A stretch of 64,000 nt of DNA from JALYTY01 sp964546935 (GCA_964546935.1 CAZJLJ010000001.1:71625-135624), one strand, 5' to 3'; shown: positions 6,929-16,503, numbered from the stretch's first letter. Numbers and translations: made by a program. Notes: generated by a model from the letters alone, not told the origin.

Positions 6929-7497
6929 GCTAGTTGTTCCTCGCGCAACGCTGCAAACTCGGCGGCCGTTTCCCTATCCACGTGTGTCGAAAAGATGGCG
7001 CATCCACGCGCCACCTCTCGAATGACTTTCGCATGCGCGTACTGCGGGCGATCGAGCACGAGCAACCGCGGTGAGGAAAGCAACGCCGCAACCAGCGGAT
7101 AGGCGAAGGCTTCGTGCAGCTCCGTCAAGCGTTCCAAGAGAAGCTTTGCCTGCGCTTGCGCTCGCACGGCGTCAGTGTTCCACAACGCTGCGCGGTAGCC
7201 GATGTAGCGCAAGAATTGCGCCGGTGCCATGACAAGCGGATCGTGCGGGACGAATGCCGTTATTTTCTTGCAGTGAACGGGCTGAACGCTCGGATCGTAC
7301 TCGCCGATTAAAACCGAACCATGGCTGCAGCGCGCCAGGCCGGCTGCCAGCATCGCGATCGCGCGCGCTTCTTCGACGCCTGCGCAGAAGTGTGCGTATT
7401 GCGTCCCGGGATAGACGTCGAACGATGTCGCGGGCACGACGATTCTGCCGTTACGAATGAACGTGGCATCGCGCAAACGCAGAATCGGCGCGATCAT
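6925..7497 (-). CDS. ABC ATPase-like protein without a Walker A motif
   Basis: The 190-residue product follows the outline of an ABC nucleotide-binding domain: LRLRDATFIRNGRIVVPATSFDVYPG, then GSVLIGEYDPS, a Walker B-like LLVLDR (145-150), and an H-loop-like STHVD with His172. The P-loop region (37-49, HFCAGVEEARAIA) has no GxxGxGK[ST], there is no LSGGQ, and the Walker B Glu is Arg. It is therefore unlikely to hydrolyse ATP by itself. The start is the ATG at 7497, overlapping the upstream TGA in ATGA; a longer frame to 7551 lies in the upstream gene. Confidence 0.68.
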   Translation of the reverse strand: MIAPILRLRDATFIRNGRIVVPATSFDVYPGTQYAHFCAGVEEARAIAMLAAGLARCSHGSVLIGEYDPSVQPVHCKKITAFVPHDPLVMAPAQFLRYIGYRAALWNTDAVRAQAQAKLLLERLTELHEAFAYPLVAALLSSPRLLVLDRPQYAHAKVIREVARGCAIFSTHVDRETAAEFAALREEQLA

Positions 7498-8594
7498 TGC
7501 ACCGGCTCCAAACGAACGTTGGGCCGTTCCGGGCGGCCGACCTTGTGGCATTCCGTCCAGCCGTTGCCTTGTTTCACCGCCGCAATGTCGGCGGTGTAAT
7601 CGAACCGGCCGGAACCTGCAAAGAACGCGCTACCGACGGCGTAGGCATCGACCGGCACGCCCTTTCTTTCGAATTCATCGATTCGTTGTGGTGTGAAGCC
7701 GCCGCTCACAACGATCTTCACGTTCGAAAAGCCTTCGGTATCCAACGCCGTACGAACGTTCCAAACAAGGCGCGGGTTCACACCGGTGGGCGGAAAGGTT
7801 CCCATTTGGTTCCAAATCGAGCGGTCAACTACCGTTCCCGACGTGTCCAATCGTACGCCCCAAAGGCGGTCGCCGAGCGCCCGCGCGACTTCCAAACTCG
7901 TGCGAACGCAGTCGTTCTCGAAATCGACGAGTGAAATGACCGCGACGTCCGGCTCGCTTAGTTCCGCGAATTTTTTCGTTGCGAGCACGGTATCGCCGCC
8001 ATACGCCGCGATGAGTGCGTGCGGGACGGTTCCCATTCCTCGAGCGCCCCACCATTCGGCGTTTGCGTCGGTCGATACGCCGAGCGCTCCCGAGATGTAC
8101 GCTGCGTATCCGTCGCCGGTTTGCACCAAGTGATGATCGAAACGGGCCGGAAAAAAGAGTACGGTTTTTCCGTTTGCCGCATCGACGATTTCGCGCGCAT
8201 TTGTTGCTATGCGGGTCCGGCGCGAAAGCGAACCGAGATACGGCGTCTCCAAATGCGCAAAGAAGCTGTAGTCGCCTTCGATCGTCATGACGGTCTCGTA
8301 CGGAGCGACGCGATCGCCGTCGTAGAGCGCGCGAACCCGCAGTTGCGGCCATCCGTCTTCCCAGCCACTGGCGCCTTCGCGGCCGCTGCAGAGTTTCAGG
8401 ATGGCGATTGCTTCGTCGATGCCGCACAGGACCGCTTCGTTGCGTTGAAACACCTGCATCCGTACGATGGGGTGGCACTCGTCCAACTCAAGAATCGTCC
8501 GTGCCCGGTTGAAGTAAGTGTCCGAGTAATAGCCGGCGCGCATCTTTTCGACGGGCAGGTTAAAAATCGAGGGATCAAGCCGTTTCCTCGCCAT
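7494..8594 (-). CDS. Nicotinate phosphoribosyltransferase family protein
   Basis: This 366-residue protein matches the compact class of nicotinate phosphoribosyltransferases, which make nicotinate mononucleotide from nicotinate and PRPP in NAD salvage. Visible elements are DPSIFNLPVEKMRAGYYSDTYF at the start, FFPARFDHHLVQTGDGYAAY, the strand VAVISLVDFENDC, GVRLDTSGTV and KIVVSGGFTPQRIDEF near the phosphate-binding end. It lacks the longer C-terminal part of PncB. The downstream genes encode the ABC-like protein and membrane protein, an unusual pairing. It is divergent from polX with 38 bp between. Confidence 0.85.
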   Translation of the reverse strand: MARKRLDPSIFNLPVEKMRAGYYSDTYFNRARTILELDECHPIVRMQVFQRNEAVLCGIDEAIAILKLCSGREGASGWEDGWPQLRVRALYDGDRVAPYETVMTIEGDYSFFAHLETPYLGSLSRRTRIATNAREIVDAANGKTVLFFPARFDHHLVQTGDGYAAYISGALGVSTDANAEWWGARGMGTVPHALIAAYGGDTVLATKKFAELSEPDVAVISLVDFENDCVRTSLEVARALGDRLWGVRLDTSGTVVDRSIWNQMGTFPPTGVNPRLVWNVRTALDTEGFSNVKIVVSGGFTPQRIDEFERKGVPVDAYAVGSAFFAGSGRFDYTADIAAVKQGNGWTECHKVGRPERPNVRLEPVQ

Positions 8595-8632
8595 CGTAAG
8601 GTCACTTCGGGCGAGGCGCGAAGAAATCCGCG

Positions 8633-10363
8633 ATGATCGATAATGCCGCCATCGCTCGCAAATTGCTCGAGATCCGAACGCTGATGGAAATGGCGGGCGA
8701 GAGCTTCTATAAATTCATGGCTTTCGAAAAGGCCGCCGCGTCGATAGAAAACGCACCGCCGGTGCGCGATCTCATCGTGGCCGGCGAGCTGATCAAGCTT
8801 CCGGGAGTCGGCAAATCGATTGCAGTCGTGGTAGAGCAGCTGGCCGAACGCGGCACCGCCGAACAGCTTGAAGCGCTCTACGAGCGTTTCCCGCCATCGA
8901 TCATGGAGGTGCTCGGTGTCAGCGGGATCGGGACAAAAACCGCCGCAATGCTGTGGACCGACTACCAAATCGCGTCGCTCGCCGATCTTGAAACGGCAAT
9001 CGCAAACGGCGCGCTCGAGAGCGTGCCGCGGCTTGGCCCAAAAACGATCGATAATTGGCGCCGCGGCATTCTCGCCTATAAAGGACGGCAGAAACGTACG
9101 CCGCTCGCGCGAGCGCTGAAGATCGCGCACGAGGCGATTGAATTTTTGCGCAGCGGTCCCGACCATCATCGCTTGAATTATGCGGGAAGTTTGCGCCGGC
9201 AAGAAGTGACCGTCGGCGACGTCGACCTCGTTTGCACTGCCGCCGATGCGGCGGCGATTACGGCGTATTTTGCTACCTGGGATCGCGCCGAAGCCGTGCT
9301 GGCCGAAGGCCCCACGAAAACCAGTATCTGGCTGGAAAATGGGCTGCAAGTCGATTTGCGCGTTCTTCCCGATCATTTGTACGGTAACTTGTTGCAGCAT
9401 TTCACCGGGTCGCGGGAACACAACATCAAGATTCGCGAGTATGCGGTGCGCAAACAGTTGCGCGTAAGCGAAAACGGCATTCTCAATCTTGAAACAGGCG
9501 ACGTAATCGTGTGTTCCGAGGAGCCGGAAGTCTACGCGGCGCTTGGAATGCAGTACGTTCCGCCGGAGTTGCGCAGCGGACTCGATGAAGTCGATCTTGC
9601 GCGCGAATTCGCTTTGCCTACACTGTTGGAACTCGCTGATATCCGTGGCGATTTTCACATGCACTCCACGTGGAGCGACGGTCGCGATACGTTGGAAGAT
9701 ATGGTAGCGGCTGCTGCCGCGCGAGGATACGAGTACCATGCCATCAGCGAACATTCGTGGGGGCGCGGAAAACGGTACGGACTCGATCCGCAGGACCTGC
9801 GCGAGCAGCGCAAGCGCGTCGAAGAACTCGGCAAGCGCCACGGAATTCATACGTTGTGCGCAAGTGAAGTCGATATTCTGCCCGACGGCAGCATGGATTA
9901 CGATGATGCGGTCCTAGCCGAACTCGATATCGTCATTGGAAGCGTTCACTCGGCGTTCAATCAGACACGCGACGAGATGACGCGCCGGATTATCCGCGCG
10001 TGCGAAAATCCTTACGTGTCCATCATCGGTCATCCGACAGGACGAATGCTCGAAAGCTTTCCCGGATATGAATTCGACTACGACGCAGTTTTTGCCGCGG
10101 CGGCCCGCACAGGCACGGCGCTCGAAATCGATGGCCAGGCGTTGCGGTTAGATCTTCCTGCGGCGCTGGCTCGCCGCGCGAAAACCTTCGGCGTTACGTT
10201 TACGACGGACAGCGATGCGCACAAAGTCGACGATCTTCCGAATTTGGAGCTTGCCGTTGGGCAAGCGCGCCGCGCCGGATTGACGAAAGACGATGTATTG
10301 AACGCGAAACCTTTGGAAGAAGTCTTGGCGTTCGTCGCGCGCAAGAGAGGAGCTGCCGTATGA
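8633..10363 (+). CDS. polX: PolX family DNA polymerase with PHP exonuclease domain
   Basis: The product has 576 residues, the usual bacterial PolX length. Helix-hairpin-helix segments (LPGVGKSIA, VSGIGTKTAAML, VPRLGPKTI) precede the nucleotidyltransferase core, with GSLRRQ and GDVDLV (Asp pair near 196-198) and a third Asp in LQVDLRV. The C-terminal PHP domain begins at DFHMHSTWSDGRDTLEDM (about 340) and has the later EVDILPDG, HSAFNQ and TDSDAHKVDD metal motifs. PolX fills gaps in base excision repair; the PHP part is a 3'-5' exonuclease or phosphatase. The start ATG at 8633 matches the conserved N terminus. The next gene overlaps by 4 bp. Confidence 0.95.
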   Translation: MIDNAAIARKLLEIRTLMEMAGESFYKFMAFEKAAASIENAPPVRDLIVAGELIKLPGVGKSIAVVVEQLAERGTAEQLEALYERFPPSIMEVLGVSGIGTKTAAMLWTDYQIASLADLETAIANGALESVPRLGPKTIDNWRRGILAYKGRQKRTPLARALKIAHEAIEFLRSGPDHHRLNYAGSLRRQEVTVGDVDLVCTAADAAAITAYFATWDRAEAVLAEGPTKTSIWLENGLQVDLRVLPDHLYGNLLQHFTGSREHNIKIREYAVRKQLRVSENGILNLETGDVIVCSEEPEVYAALGMQYVPPELRSGLDEVDLAREFALPTLLELADIRGDFHMHSTWSDGRDTLEDMVAAAAARGYEYHAISEHSWGRGKRYGLDPQDLREQRKRVEELGKRHGIHTLCASEVDILPDGSMDYDDAVLAELDIVIGSVHSAFNQTRDEMTRRIIRACENPYVSIIGHPTGRMLESFPGYEFDYDAVFAAAARTGTALEIDGQALRLDLPAALARRAKTFGVTFTTDSDAHKVDDLPNLELAVGQARRAGLTKDDVLNAKPLEEVLAFVARKRGAAV

Positions 10364-11157
10364 TTCAGACCGTCGCAGTAAGAAGCCCGGACGGCGTTGC
10401 GACAGCAGCGCGAATCGCAGGCGAGCGCGGACCGGCGCTCGTTTTCGTTCACGGCGTCGGCTCGACCGCCGCCATTTGGGATTATCAGCTCGAAGCCTTT
10501 CGTGGTCGCAATCGGTGCATCGCAATCGAGCTTCGTGGAAACGGCGTTCCCAAGCCCGAACCCGATCCGGCGCAGATTACACGTCCCGGATTTGCGTCCG
10601 ACGTTCTCGCGGTTTGCGACGCCCTTGGGGTCGAGCGGTTTACCATCGTCGGCTGCAGTTTGGGCGGCGTGGTTGCGTTCGAATTGTGGCCGCGCAATCG
10701 CGAACGCATCGAGGCGATGGTAATTGTCGGAAGCTTTGCAAAGTATCCCAACGGACGCGCCTACGCGGACTCCATAAAAGAAGCGGTCAAGCAAGCCGGC
10801 TCTATGGAGGCGTTTGCTCAGCAGCGTGCTGCGAAGATGGGACTGCCGCCGGAGCGGCTTTCGGAAACGCTGGAACAGATGGCGTGCAAGCAAGTACCCT
10901 CGTACTTAGCCGCGACCGACGCGACCTGGACGGGCGATTATTCCGAAACTTTGCCGATGATAGATGTACCGGTGCTAGTCACCTGCGGGGAGCGCGACGT
11001 TATCGCGCCTCCGGAGCTTTCGCAAACGATTGCAAACGGAATTCCCGGCGTACAGTTTTCGCTCGTTCCGAATGCAGGCCACGTTGCGAATGCCGATAAT
11101 GCGCCGGCCTTTAATACAATGTTAGCAAGCTTTCTGGATTCACCCGTTCGAGCGTAG
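10360..11157 (+). CDS. Alpha/beta hydrolase
   Basis: The product has 265 residues with the complete alpha/beta hydrolase outline: oxyanion-hole VFVHGVGST, RGNG turn, nucleophile elbow GCSLGG, an Asp strand VLVTCGERDVIAPPE and the catalytic His in PNAGHVAN. It resembles the 3-oxoadipate enol-lactonase/esterase group, but no substrate can be assigned. It overlaps polX by 4 bp (ATGA) and its stop overlaps the GTG of the kinase gene, so the three are probably co-transcribed. Confidence 0.88.
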   Translation: MIQTVAVRSPDGVATAARIAGERGPALVFVHGVGSTAAIWDYQLEAFRGRNRCIAIELRGNGVPKPEPDPAQITRPGFASDVLAVCDALGVERFTIVGCSLGGVVAFELWPRNRERIEAMVIVGSFAKYPNGRAYADSIKEAVKQAGSMEAFAQQRAAKMGLPPERLSETLEQMACKQVPSYLAATDATWTGDYSETLPMIDVPVLVTCGERDVIAPPELSQTIANGIPGVQFSLVPNAGHVANADNAPAFNTMLASFLDSPVRA

Positions 11158-13853
11158 TGCAAACGCCTCCGGTTCCTCTTAACGAGAAGTTTCGTCTTGA
11201 GGCGCTCGACTCGTATGAAATTCTGGATACACCGGAAGAAGCGGTGTACGATGCTTTTACGCGCCTCGCGCGGGAGATCGCCGGCACGAAAATGTCCGCG
11301 ATCAGCCTCGTCGATAGAGATCGTCAGTGGTTTAAATCGACTGCGGGATTCGAAGCCACGGAAACACCGCGCGAAGTTTCGCTTTGCGCCCACGTCGTTG
11401 CGGAGGGCGGCCCGGTCGTCATCCGCGATGCGCATCTAGACGCGCGTTTCGTGAATCATCCTGCCGTTACGGATGGCTTCCAAGTTCGTTTCTATGCCGG
11501 CCTGCCGTTGCGGAATCACGACGGATTTACGCTTGGCTCTCTTTGCGTTTTCGACGAGGAGCCTCACGAGATTACGTCTCAGCAAGTGGCGGCGCTAGAA
11601 GAGTTGAGCCGCGTGCTGATCGGCGTAATGGAGGGACGCCGCCGTTTTCTGCATCTCTTTGCGTCTGCGGGTATCGACGTGCTGACGGTGGACCCGAAGG
11701 ATCACACGATTGTGTTTGCCTCGCGCGGTGCGTGCGAGCGATTGCAGTACGATCCGAAAGAGTTGATCGGAAAATCGCTTTTCGAGATCGCGCCGGTAAC
11801 GCCGGAACAAGCGCGTAAAATCGACGATCGTGCACGCGCGGGCGAAGTTGTTACGTTCGAAAGCCGCTTCCAGCGCAGCGACGGGTCGTGGTATCCGGTC
11901 GAGGTGCGGATCGATCGGACATCCGAACACGGCGAAGAACGGATGTTGATGATTGCGAGCGACCTGACTCGACGCAAGGAGCAGGAGCGTGAGATCATGC
12001 TGCTGCTCGGCGCCATCAATGTCGCGGGAGACGTGATTCTTGTTTACCGCGTATCGGAAGATCGTTCGCTGCAGCTTGCGTACATGAATGACGCGTATAA
12101 GGTGCAAACCGGCTATACGCCGGCCGAAGCGATCGGGAAGACGCTCGAAGACTTCCGGCACGACATGCCCGATGACGAAGGAATGGCTCGCATTCGCGTG
12201 GCGATGCAAGACGGAGTGCCGGCCCAAGAAGAGATCGTTAGCTATCGTAAAGACGGATCGACCTACTGGAACCAGGTTACGCTTCATCCGGTAATCGGTG
12301 CGTCCGGATCTGTAACGCATTGGATCGCAATCGAACGCGACATTACCGAAGAAGTACAGCGCAAAGCCACGTTTGCCGAAGAGCACGACCGGCTTCTCGC
12401 ATTGACACGAGCTGCGCGCCGATTGTTCACGGTGCTCGATACGCGCTCGCTAAATGCTACGATTCGAGACGTTGTAAGAGGCTTGATTCCGGCGCACGCG
12501 CGCGTTCTGGCTGCGCAGGACGGTCGCGCTATCGAAGTTCAGGAATTGAGCTGTAACGACTGGAGCGATGCATTCAGCGACGATCTGGTAGAACAAGCCG
12601 TTCGTTACAAGATGCGCGTCGTGGACGAGGAACAGCAGCGCGCCGTTGCATACGTGGGCCACTTCGGCGACGCCCATTGCCTTCTCGAATTGCGCCCACG
12701 CTCTTCGCTGACCCTGCGCAATACTGAATTGTTCGTTTTCGATTTGATCACGGAATACTTCGCGGTGGCTGCGCGTAACGTAACGCTGTACAAAGAATTG
12801 GAAGACCGACGCAGCGCCGTGCTCGAATTGAGTCAGAATAAGAGCGATCTGATCGCGATGCTGGCGCACGATTTCCGCGGACCGCTCACCTCCATCGTGG
12901 GCTTCGCCGACCTGACGAGCGAGGTTGGCGACGTTAACGAAGAGCAGCTCGAGTTTCTCAAGACCATCAAGCAATCGGCGATGCAGCTCTCGAACCTTGC
13001 CACCGATACGTTGACGCTCTCGCGGTTGGAGCGCAACGAAGTTACGCTTCGCGTGAACGAAGTTGACCTTGCGGGACTCTTACGCGAAGTCATTGCGCAA
13101 CACGCGGATGGCCGTGAGATCGCGCTGCACGTCGATGGCGATGCGGCTTTGACGGGCGATGAAGAACGGCTCCGCCAAGTCTTCGCTAATGTTATCGACA
13201 ACGCGGTAAAATACTCGCCCGGCGGTGTGAGCCCCGAAGTCAGCGTCACAGGGGATGCGAATACGGTGACGGTTTGCGTACGCGATTTCGGCATCGGCAT
13301 TCCCGCCGGTGAATTGAACCGCGTCTTCGATCGGTTTGCGCGCGCTTCCAATGCTCGAAAGATGCGCATCTCCGGGACCGGCTTCGGCCTATTTCTCACA
13401 AAACAGCTGGTACAATTGCATGCCGGGGAAATCTCGGTCGAGAGCCGCGAAGGCGAAGGCAGCACGTTTACCATTAGGCTTCCGCGACGCGTGGAACGCG
13501 GCGCCGGTCCGCGCACGGTGGTGGTTATCGATCAGGAACGCGATCGTTCGTTCTTAACCTACGGCGTTCGCGAAGCCGGATATCGCGTTATTGCAGCGGG
13601 AACGCTGGACGAAGTCCTTTGCGCCACCGATGCGCAGAACATCGATGCGTTGATTGTTTCGGCGCCCGAGACGCTCGCAAGTGCCGATGCCGCCTTGTAC
13701 CGCGCATTCGCACAGGAACGTGGAATTCCAATTGTTGCAATTTCCAACGAGCCTTCGCTGATCTTCCGCCCTGCCGTCACGCTCCCGCGACCCGTGCTGA
13801 TAGGCGATGTCGTTTCGGCGTTGGAATCGCTTCGCGTGGATCCTACTCGCTGA
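11157..13853 (+). CDS. Cytoplasmic GAF/PAS sensor histidine kinase with degenerate receiver-like end
   Basis: The 898-residue protein has no membrane segment. Order: GAF (about 25-155), PAS/PAC (165-270, ending SDLTRRKEQE), a second PAS/PAC (280-400, LOV-like DYKV-type region MNDAYKVQTGYTPAEAIGK), a GAF-like part (400-550), HisKA with His571 in MLAHDFRGPLTS, and HATPase with N box FANVIDNAVKYSP and G boxes DFGIGIP and GTGFGLFL. The last 115 residues look like a receiver (TVVVIDQERDRSFL), but the phospho-Asp position reads LIVSAPE, so phosphotransfer there is unlikely. No response regulator is adjacent. It starts at GTG 11157, overlapping the upstream TAG by 1 bp. Confidence 0.9.
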   Translation: MQTPPVPLNEKFRLEALDSYEILDTPEEAVYDAFTRLAREIAGTKMSAISLVDRDRQWFKSTAGFEATETPREVSLCAHVVAEGGPVVIRDAHLDARFVNHPAVTDGFQVRFYAGLPLRNHDGFTLGSLCVFDEEPHEITSQQVAALEELSRVLIGVMEGRRRFLHLFASAGIDVLTVDPKDHTIVFASRGACERLQYDPKELIGKSLFEIAPVTPEQARKIDDRARAGEVVTFESRFQRSDGSWYPVEVRIDRTSEHGEERMLMIASDLTRRKEQEREIMLLLGAINVAGDVILVYRVSEDRSLQLAYMNDAYKVQTGYTPAEAIGKTLEDFRHDMPDDEGMARIRVAMQDGVPAQEEIVSYRKDGSTYWNQVTLHPVIGASGSVTHWIAIERDITEEVQRKATFAEEHDRLLALTRAARRLFTVLDTRSLNATIRDVVRGLIPAHARVLAAQDGRAIEVQELSCNDWSDAFSDDLVEQAVRYKMRVVDEEQQRAVAYVGHFGDAHCLLELRPRSSLTLRNTELFVFDLITEYFAVAARNVTLYKELEDRRSAVLELSQNKSDLIAMLAHDFRGPLTSIVGFADLTSEVGDVNEEQLEFLKTIKQSAMQLSNLATDTLTLSRLERNEVTLRVNEVDLAGLLREVIAQHADGREIALHVDGDAALTGDEERLRQVFANVIDNAVKYSPGGVSPEVSVTGDANTVTVCVRDFGIGIPAGELNRVFDRFARASNARKMRISGTGFGLFLTKQLVQLHAGEISVESREGEGSTFTIRLPRRVERGAGPRTVVVIDQERDRSFLTYGVREAGYRVIAAGTLDEVLCATDAQNIDALIVSAPETLASADAALYRAFAQERGIPIVAISNEPSLIFRPAVTLPRPVLIGDVVSALESLRVDPTR

Positions 13854-14685
13854 TACGTTCGGCGACGCTGTAAACGTTTGCGCGTTCGCCGCGCACGAAA
13901 CCCAGCAGCGTGATGTTGAAGCGTTGCGCAAGATCGACCGCGAGACTGCTTGGCGCCGAGACGGCGCATACGATGGGAATGCGCGCAACCGCGGCCTTTT
14001 GAAGAATCTCGTAGCTGGCGCGTCCGCTGACGAACATGATCGTGCCCTGCAGCGACCGGCGCTCGATCAATGCCCAGCCACTGAGCTTATCGACAGCGTT
14101 GTGGCGCCCCACGTCTTCTCGCACTGCGATCGCGTGGCCGGCGCTATCGAATAGTGCCGCGGCATGCAGCCCGCCTGTCAACGAGAAAATGCGTTGTGCC
14201 TCCCGCATCCGTTCGGGCAGTTGATACACCGTGCGAATCGAAACACGTGCGTCGTCAACGACCGGCTCGAGCCCCAGTTCTTCGAGCTGCTCCAAATTTG
14301 CGCGTCCGCAGACACCGCACGAGCTATTCATCGTGAAATGGCGTTCGAACCGCTCGGTAGGCGGAAGCTTTGCGGCTCGCAACTGAACGTTGACGATGTT
14401 GTAGCGCTGCTCTTCATCGATTTGGGGATCGACGCAGTAAGTCAATCCGGCAAGCTCTTCTGCCGATCTAACGATCTGTTCGCTCCGAACGAATCCCGCT
14501 GCTAACTCGAAGTCGTTTCCCGGCGTGCGCATGGTGACGGCGAGCGAGTGCATCTCGTCACCGGCAACAAGACGCAACTCAAGCGGCTCTTCCGTAACGA
14601 CGCGATCGAATTTCTTTGCGGGTTGATGGCCTTCGTACGCGTCGACAGCGACTTCCGTGGTTCGCCCGCGTGAAACGTACGTCAC
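13843..14685 (-). CDS. fdhD: Formate dehydrogenase sulfurtransferase FdhD
   Basis: The 280-residue product is FdhD, which passes sulfur from the IscS persulfide to the molybdenum cofactor and is needed for active formate dehydrogenase. Seen: EEPLELRL, LAVTMRTPGNDFELAAGF, the Cys loop SSCGVCGRA, AALFDSAGHAIAVREDVGRHNAVDK and VSGRASYEILQKAAVA. It is the last gene of the formate dehydrogenase operon, overlapping the membrane subunit gene by 4 bp. Its end overlaps the end of the convergent kinase gene by 11 bp. Confidence 0.96.
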   Translation of the reverse strand: MTYVSRGRTTEVAVDAYEGHQPAKKFDRVVTEEPLELRLVAGDEMHSLAVTMRTPGNDFELAAGFVRSEQIVRSAEELAGLTYCVDPQIDEEQRYNIVNVQLRAAKLPPTERFERHFTMNSSCGVCGRANLEQLEELGLEPVVDDARVSIRTVYQLPERMREAQRIFSLTGGLHAAALFDSAGHAIAVREDVGRHNAVDKLSGWALIERRSLQGTIMFVSGRASYEILQKAAVARIPIVCAVSAPSSLAVDLAQRFNITLLGFVRGERANVYSVAERISE

Positions 14686-15668
14686 CTTGGCTGGATGAAC
14701 GCAGCGTGAGGATCTCGCGCCGAAGCCTTCCCCGCTTCAATCAAGACCTCGCGAAAGACGTAGCCGCCTGCAAGCGTGAGCATTGAAGCTGCCACCGTTC
14801 TTATTGCATCGAGGGGCTTCGGAAGCTTGAGGATGTTGCCGGCTAAATTGAGCGCCATCGGTGCGAGAATGCCGCCGATCAAGGTGTACGTGCGTAATCG
14901 CTCGCCGTATTTGCCGGTGAACATTGGTTTACCGTATTCACCCGAACGTTTTTCGAAGTCGTTTAACAGAAGAGCTTCGGTTGCACCGGCAAGCATTTCG
15001 AAACGTTCCAGCTTGCGCGCAACACCGTGGTTCCCCTCAACAACGGCGAGCAGGCTCGCTAGCGCGCATGCGCTTGCAATTCCGGACGAAACGGAAGCTG
15101 CGGGAATATGCCGTTTCCCGGAAGACCACAGCGGATTGGCCGTCGCCGAAAGCAACACGCCGGTGTATCCCCCTACGAAAGCTCCCGTTAGGGCGTGCAA
15201 TGTAGTAAAAGGCGCGGGCACAAGATGCCGCAGCCAGCGCGGAATCACATTGCTTTCCGCCAGTTCTTTGGTGACGTTGGCGCCGGCAACTCCGGAATAA
15301 AGAATAAGGCCCCAAACACCCAGCGACATCGGCGATTTGAACTTTACGATGCGCATCATGTTCAAAAACCGCTCCGGACGACCCAGGTGCGAGATCAACA
15401 ACCCGGGATTAGCCGCTGCCAAGACGAGCGACGCGTACCGCAGCGATCTGCGCATACGGCGTTCATCTTCTTTTTGCGGGTCCGCGAGCGCGGAAAGAAT
15501 TCCGAGCCCACCCATGATGCCGCCGAGGAAAAGATACGTAACGACGTTCCACTCCCAGTGCGGCGCTTTCAACATCGGCCGGTCGTAATATGTTGGCCCC
15601 GGCGCGAAGTTGTCACGCCGTCCGCCCGCGCCTTCGAAGGCTTCGTCTGGACTCGGAACGCTACGCAT
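14682..15668 (-). CDS. NrfD/PsrC-family membrane subunit of formate dehydrogenase
   Basis: The product has 328 residues and about eight hydrophobic helices. It opens with APHWEWNVVTYLFLGGIMGGLG, typical of NrfD/PsrC quinone-interacting subunits, and contains LISHLGRPERFLNMMRI and KSPMSLGVWGL, both family landmarks. It should pass electrons from the Fe-S subunit to menaquinone. It replaces the di-haem FdnI/FdoI cytochrome b of the E. coli enzymes. The start overlaps the Fe-S subunit's end by 8 bp. Confidence 0.92.
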   Translation of the reverse strand: MRSVPSPDEAFEGAGGRRDNFAPGPTYYDRPMLKAPHWEWNVVTYLFLGGIMGGLGILSALADPQKEDERRMRRSLRYASLVLAAANPGLLISHLGRPERFLNMMRIVKFKSPMSLGVWGLILYSGVAGANVTKELAESNVIPRWLRHLVPAPFTTLHALTGAFVGGYTGVLLSATANPLWSSGKRHIPAASVSSGIASACALASLLAVVEGNHGVARKLERFEMLAGATEALLLNDFEKRSGEYGKPMFTGKYGERLRTYTLIGGILAPMALNLAGNILKLPKPLDAIRTVAASMLTLAGGYVFREVLIEAGKASARDPHAAFIQPR

Positions 15669-16503
15669 TCTTGAACATTATCCAGCCCGCAAACGCTAGC
15701 CCCGCGGCAGCAAGCGCCGCCGCGGTATATCCGGCAGGTTGCCGCGTGGACGGCAACACCGGCTCGGACGGCAAGTTGTAAACTTCAGGCTTATCCGTCA
15801 AAAGAAAAAATGCATTGAGCGGACCGATGCCGCCGCCGACGTCATCTGCGCCGTAGAGCGAGGCTTGCACGCCACGCGCTTGCAGCGTCTCGACGCGTTG
15901 TTTCGCACGTTCGCGTAGTTCTTCTACGTTTCCGAACTGAATCGACTCCGTGGGACATGCTTTGGCGCAAGCGGGAACGAAGCCGAGGTTTTGGCGATCG
16001 TAGCAAAGGGTGCATTTGCCCGCGACACCGCCGCCGTTTTGCAAGGCCGTTTCTTTCTCTTCGCGGCGTTCTTCGCGGAGCGACGCAAGGTTGTACCGCG
16101 TTCCCGATGGATCGAACTTCTCGATCAAGTCGACAACGCCGAACGGACACGAAACGACGCAGTAACCGCAGCCGTTGCAAACATCCGGTTGAATATAAAC
16201 CGAGTCGTGCTCGTTGCGTATGATCGCGCCCGTCGGGCATGCTTCCAAGCAGCCCGCGTTCTTGCAGTGTTTGCAAACGTCGCTGCTCATCAACCAACGA
16301 TCGTGGAGTCCGCTTTCATCGGCATGCATCTGCTCGATGAAGGCCACGTGACGCCACGTCGTTCCGGAAAGTTCCAAGGTGTTATCGTACGAATTGCCGC
16401 TAAACGAAAACCCGTCCGAGGGAAGTTCGTTCCATTGTTTGCACGCGACCTCGCACGCTTTGCACCCGATGCAAAGGGTAGTGTCGGTAAAAAATCCCGT
16501 CAT
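15661..16503 (-). CDS. Formate dehydrogenase iron-sulfur subunit (FdnH-like)
   Basis: The 280-residue protein carries four [4Fe-4S] motifs: CIGCKACEVACKQWN, CKHCKNAGCLEACPTG, CNGCGYCVVSCPFG and CTLCYDRQN...CAKACPTES. A single hydrophobic helix near residues 255-276 (YTAAALAAAGLAFAGWIMF) anchors it, as in FdnH. It links the catalytic subunit to the NrfD-type subunit. The gene begins at the base after the catalytic subunit's stop. Confidence 0.95.
   Translation of the reverse strand: MTGFFTDTTLCIGCKACEVACKQWNELPSDGFSFSGNSYDNTLELSGTTWRHVAFIEQMHADESGLHDRWLMSSDVCKHCKNAGCLEACPTGAIIRNEHDSVYIQPDVCNGCGYCVVSCPFGVVDLIEKFDPSGTRYNLASLREERREEKETALQNGGGVAGKCTLCYDRQNLGFVPACAKACPTESIQFGNVEELRERAKQRVETLQARGVQASLYGADDVGGGIGPLNAFFLLTDKPEVYNLPSEPVLPSTRQPAGYTAAALAAAGLAFAGWIMFKNA

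Noticed and set aside
8396..9850. A 484-codon open frame on the minus strand
   Set aside because: It is antisense to polX and runs into the nicotinate phosphoribosyltransferase gene; its translation shows no family motif, while both covered genes are clear.
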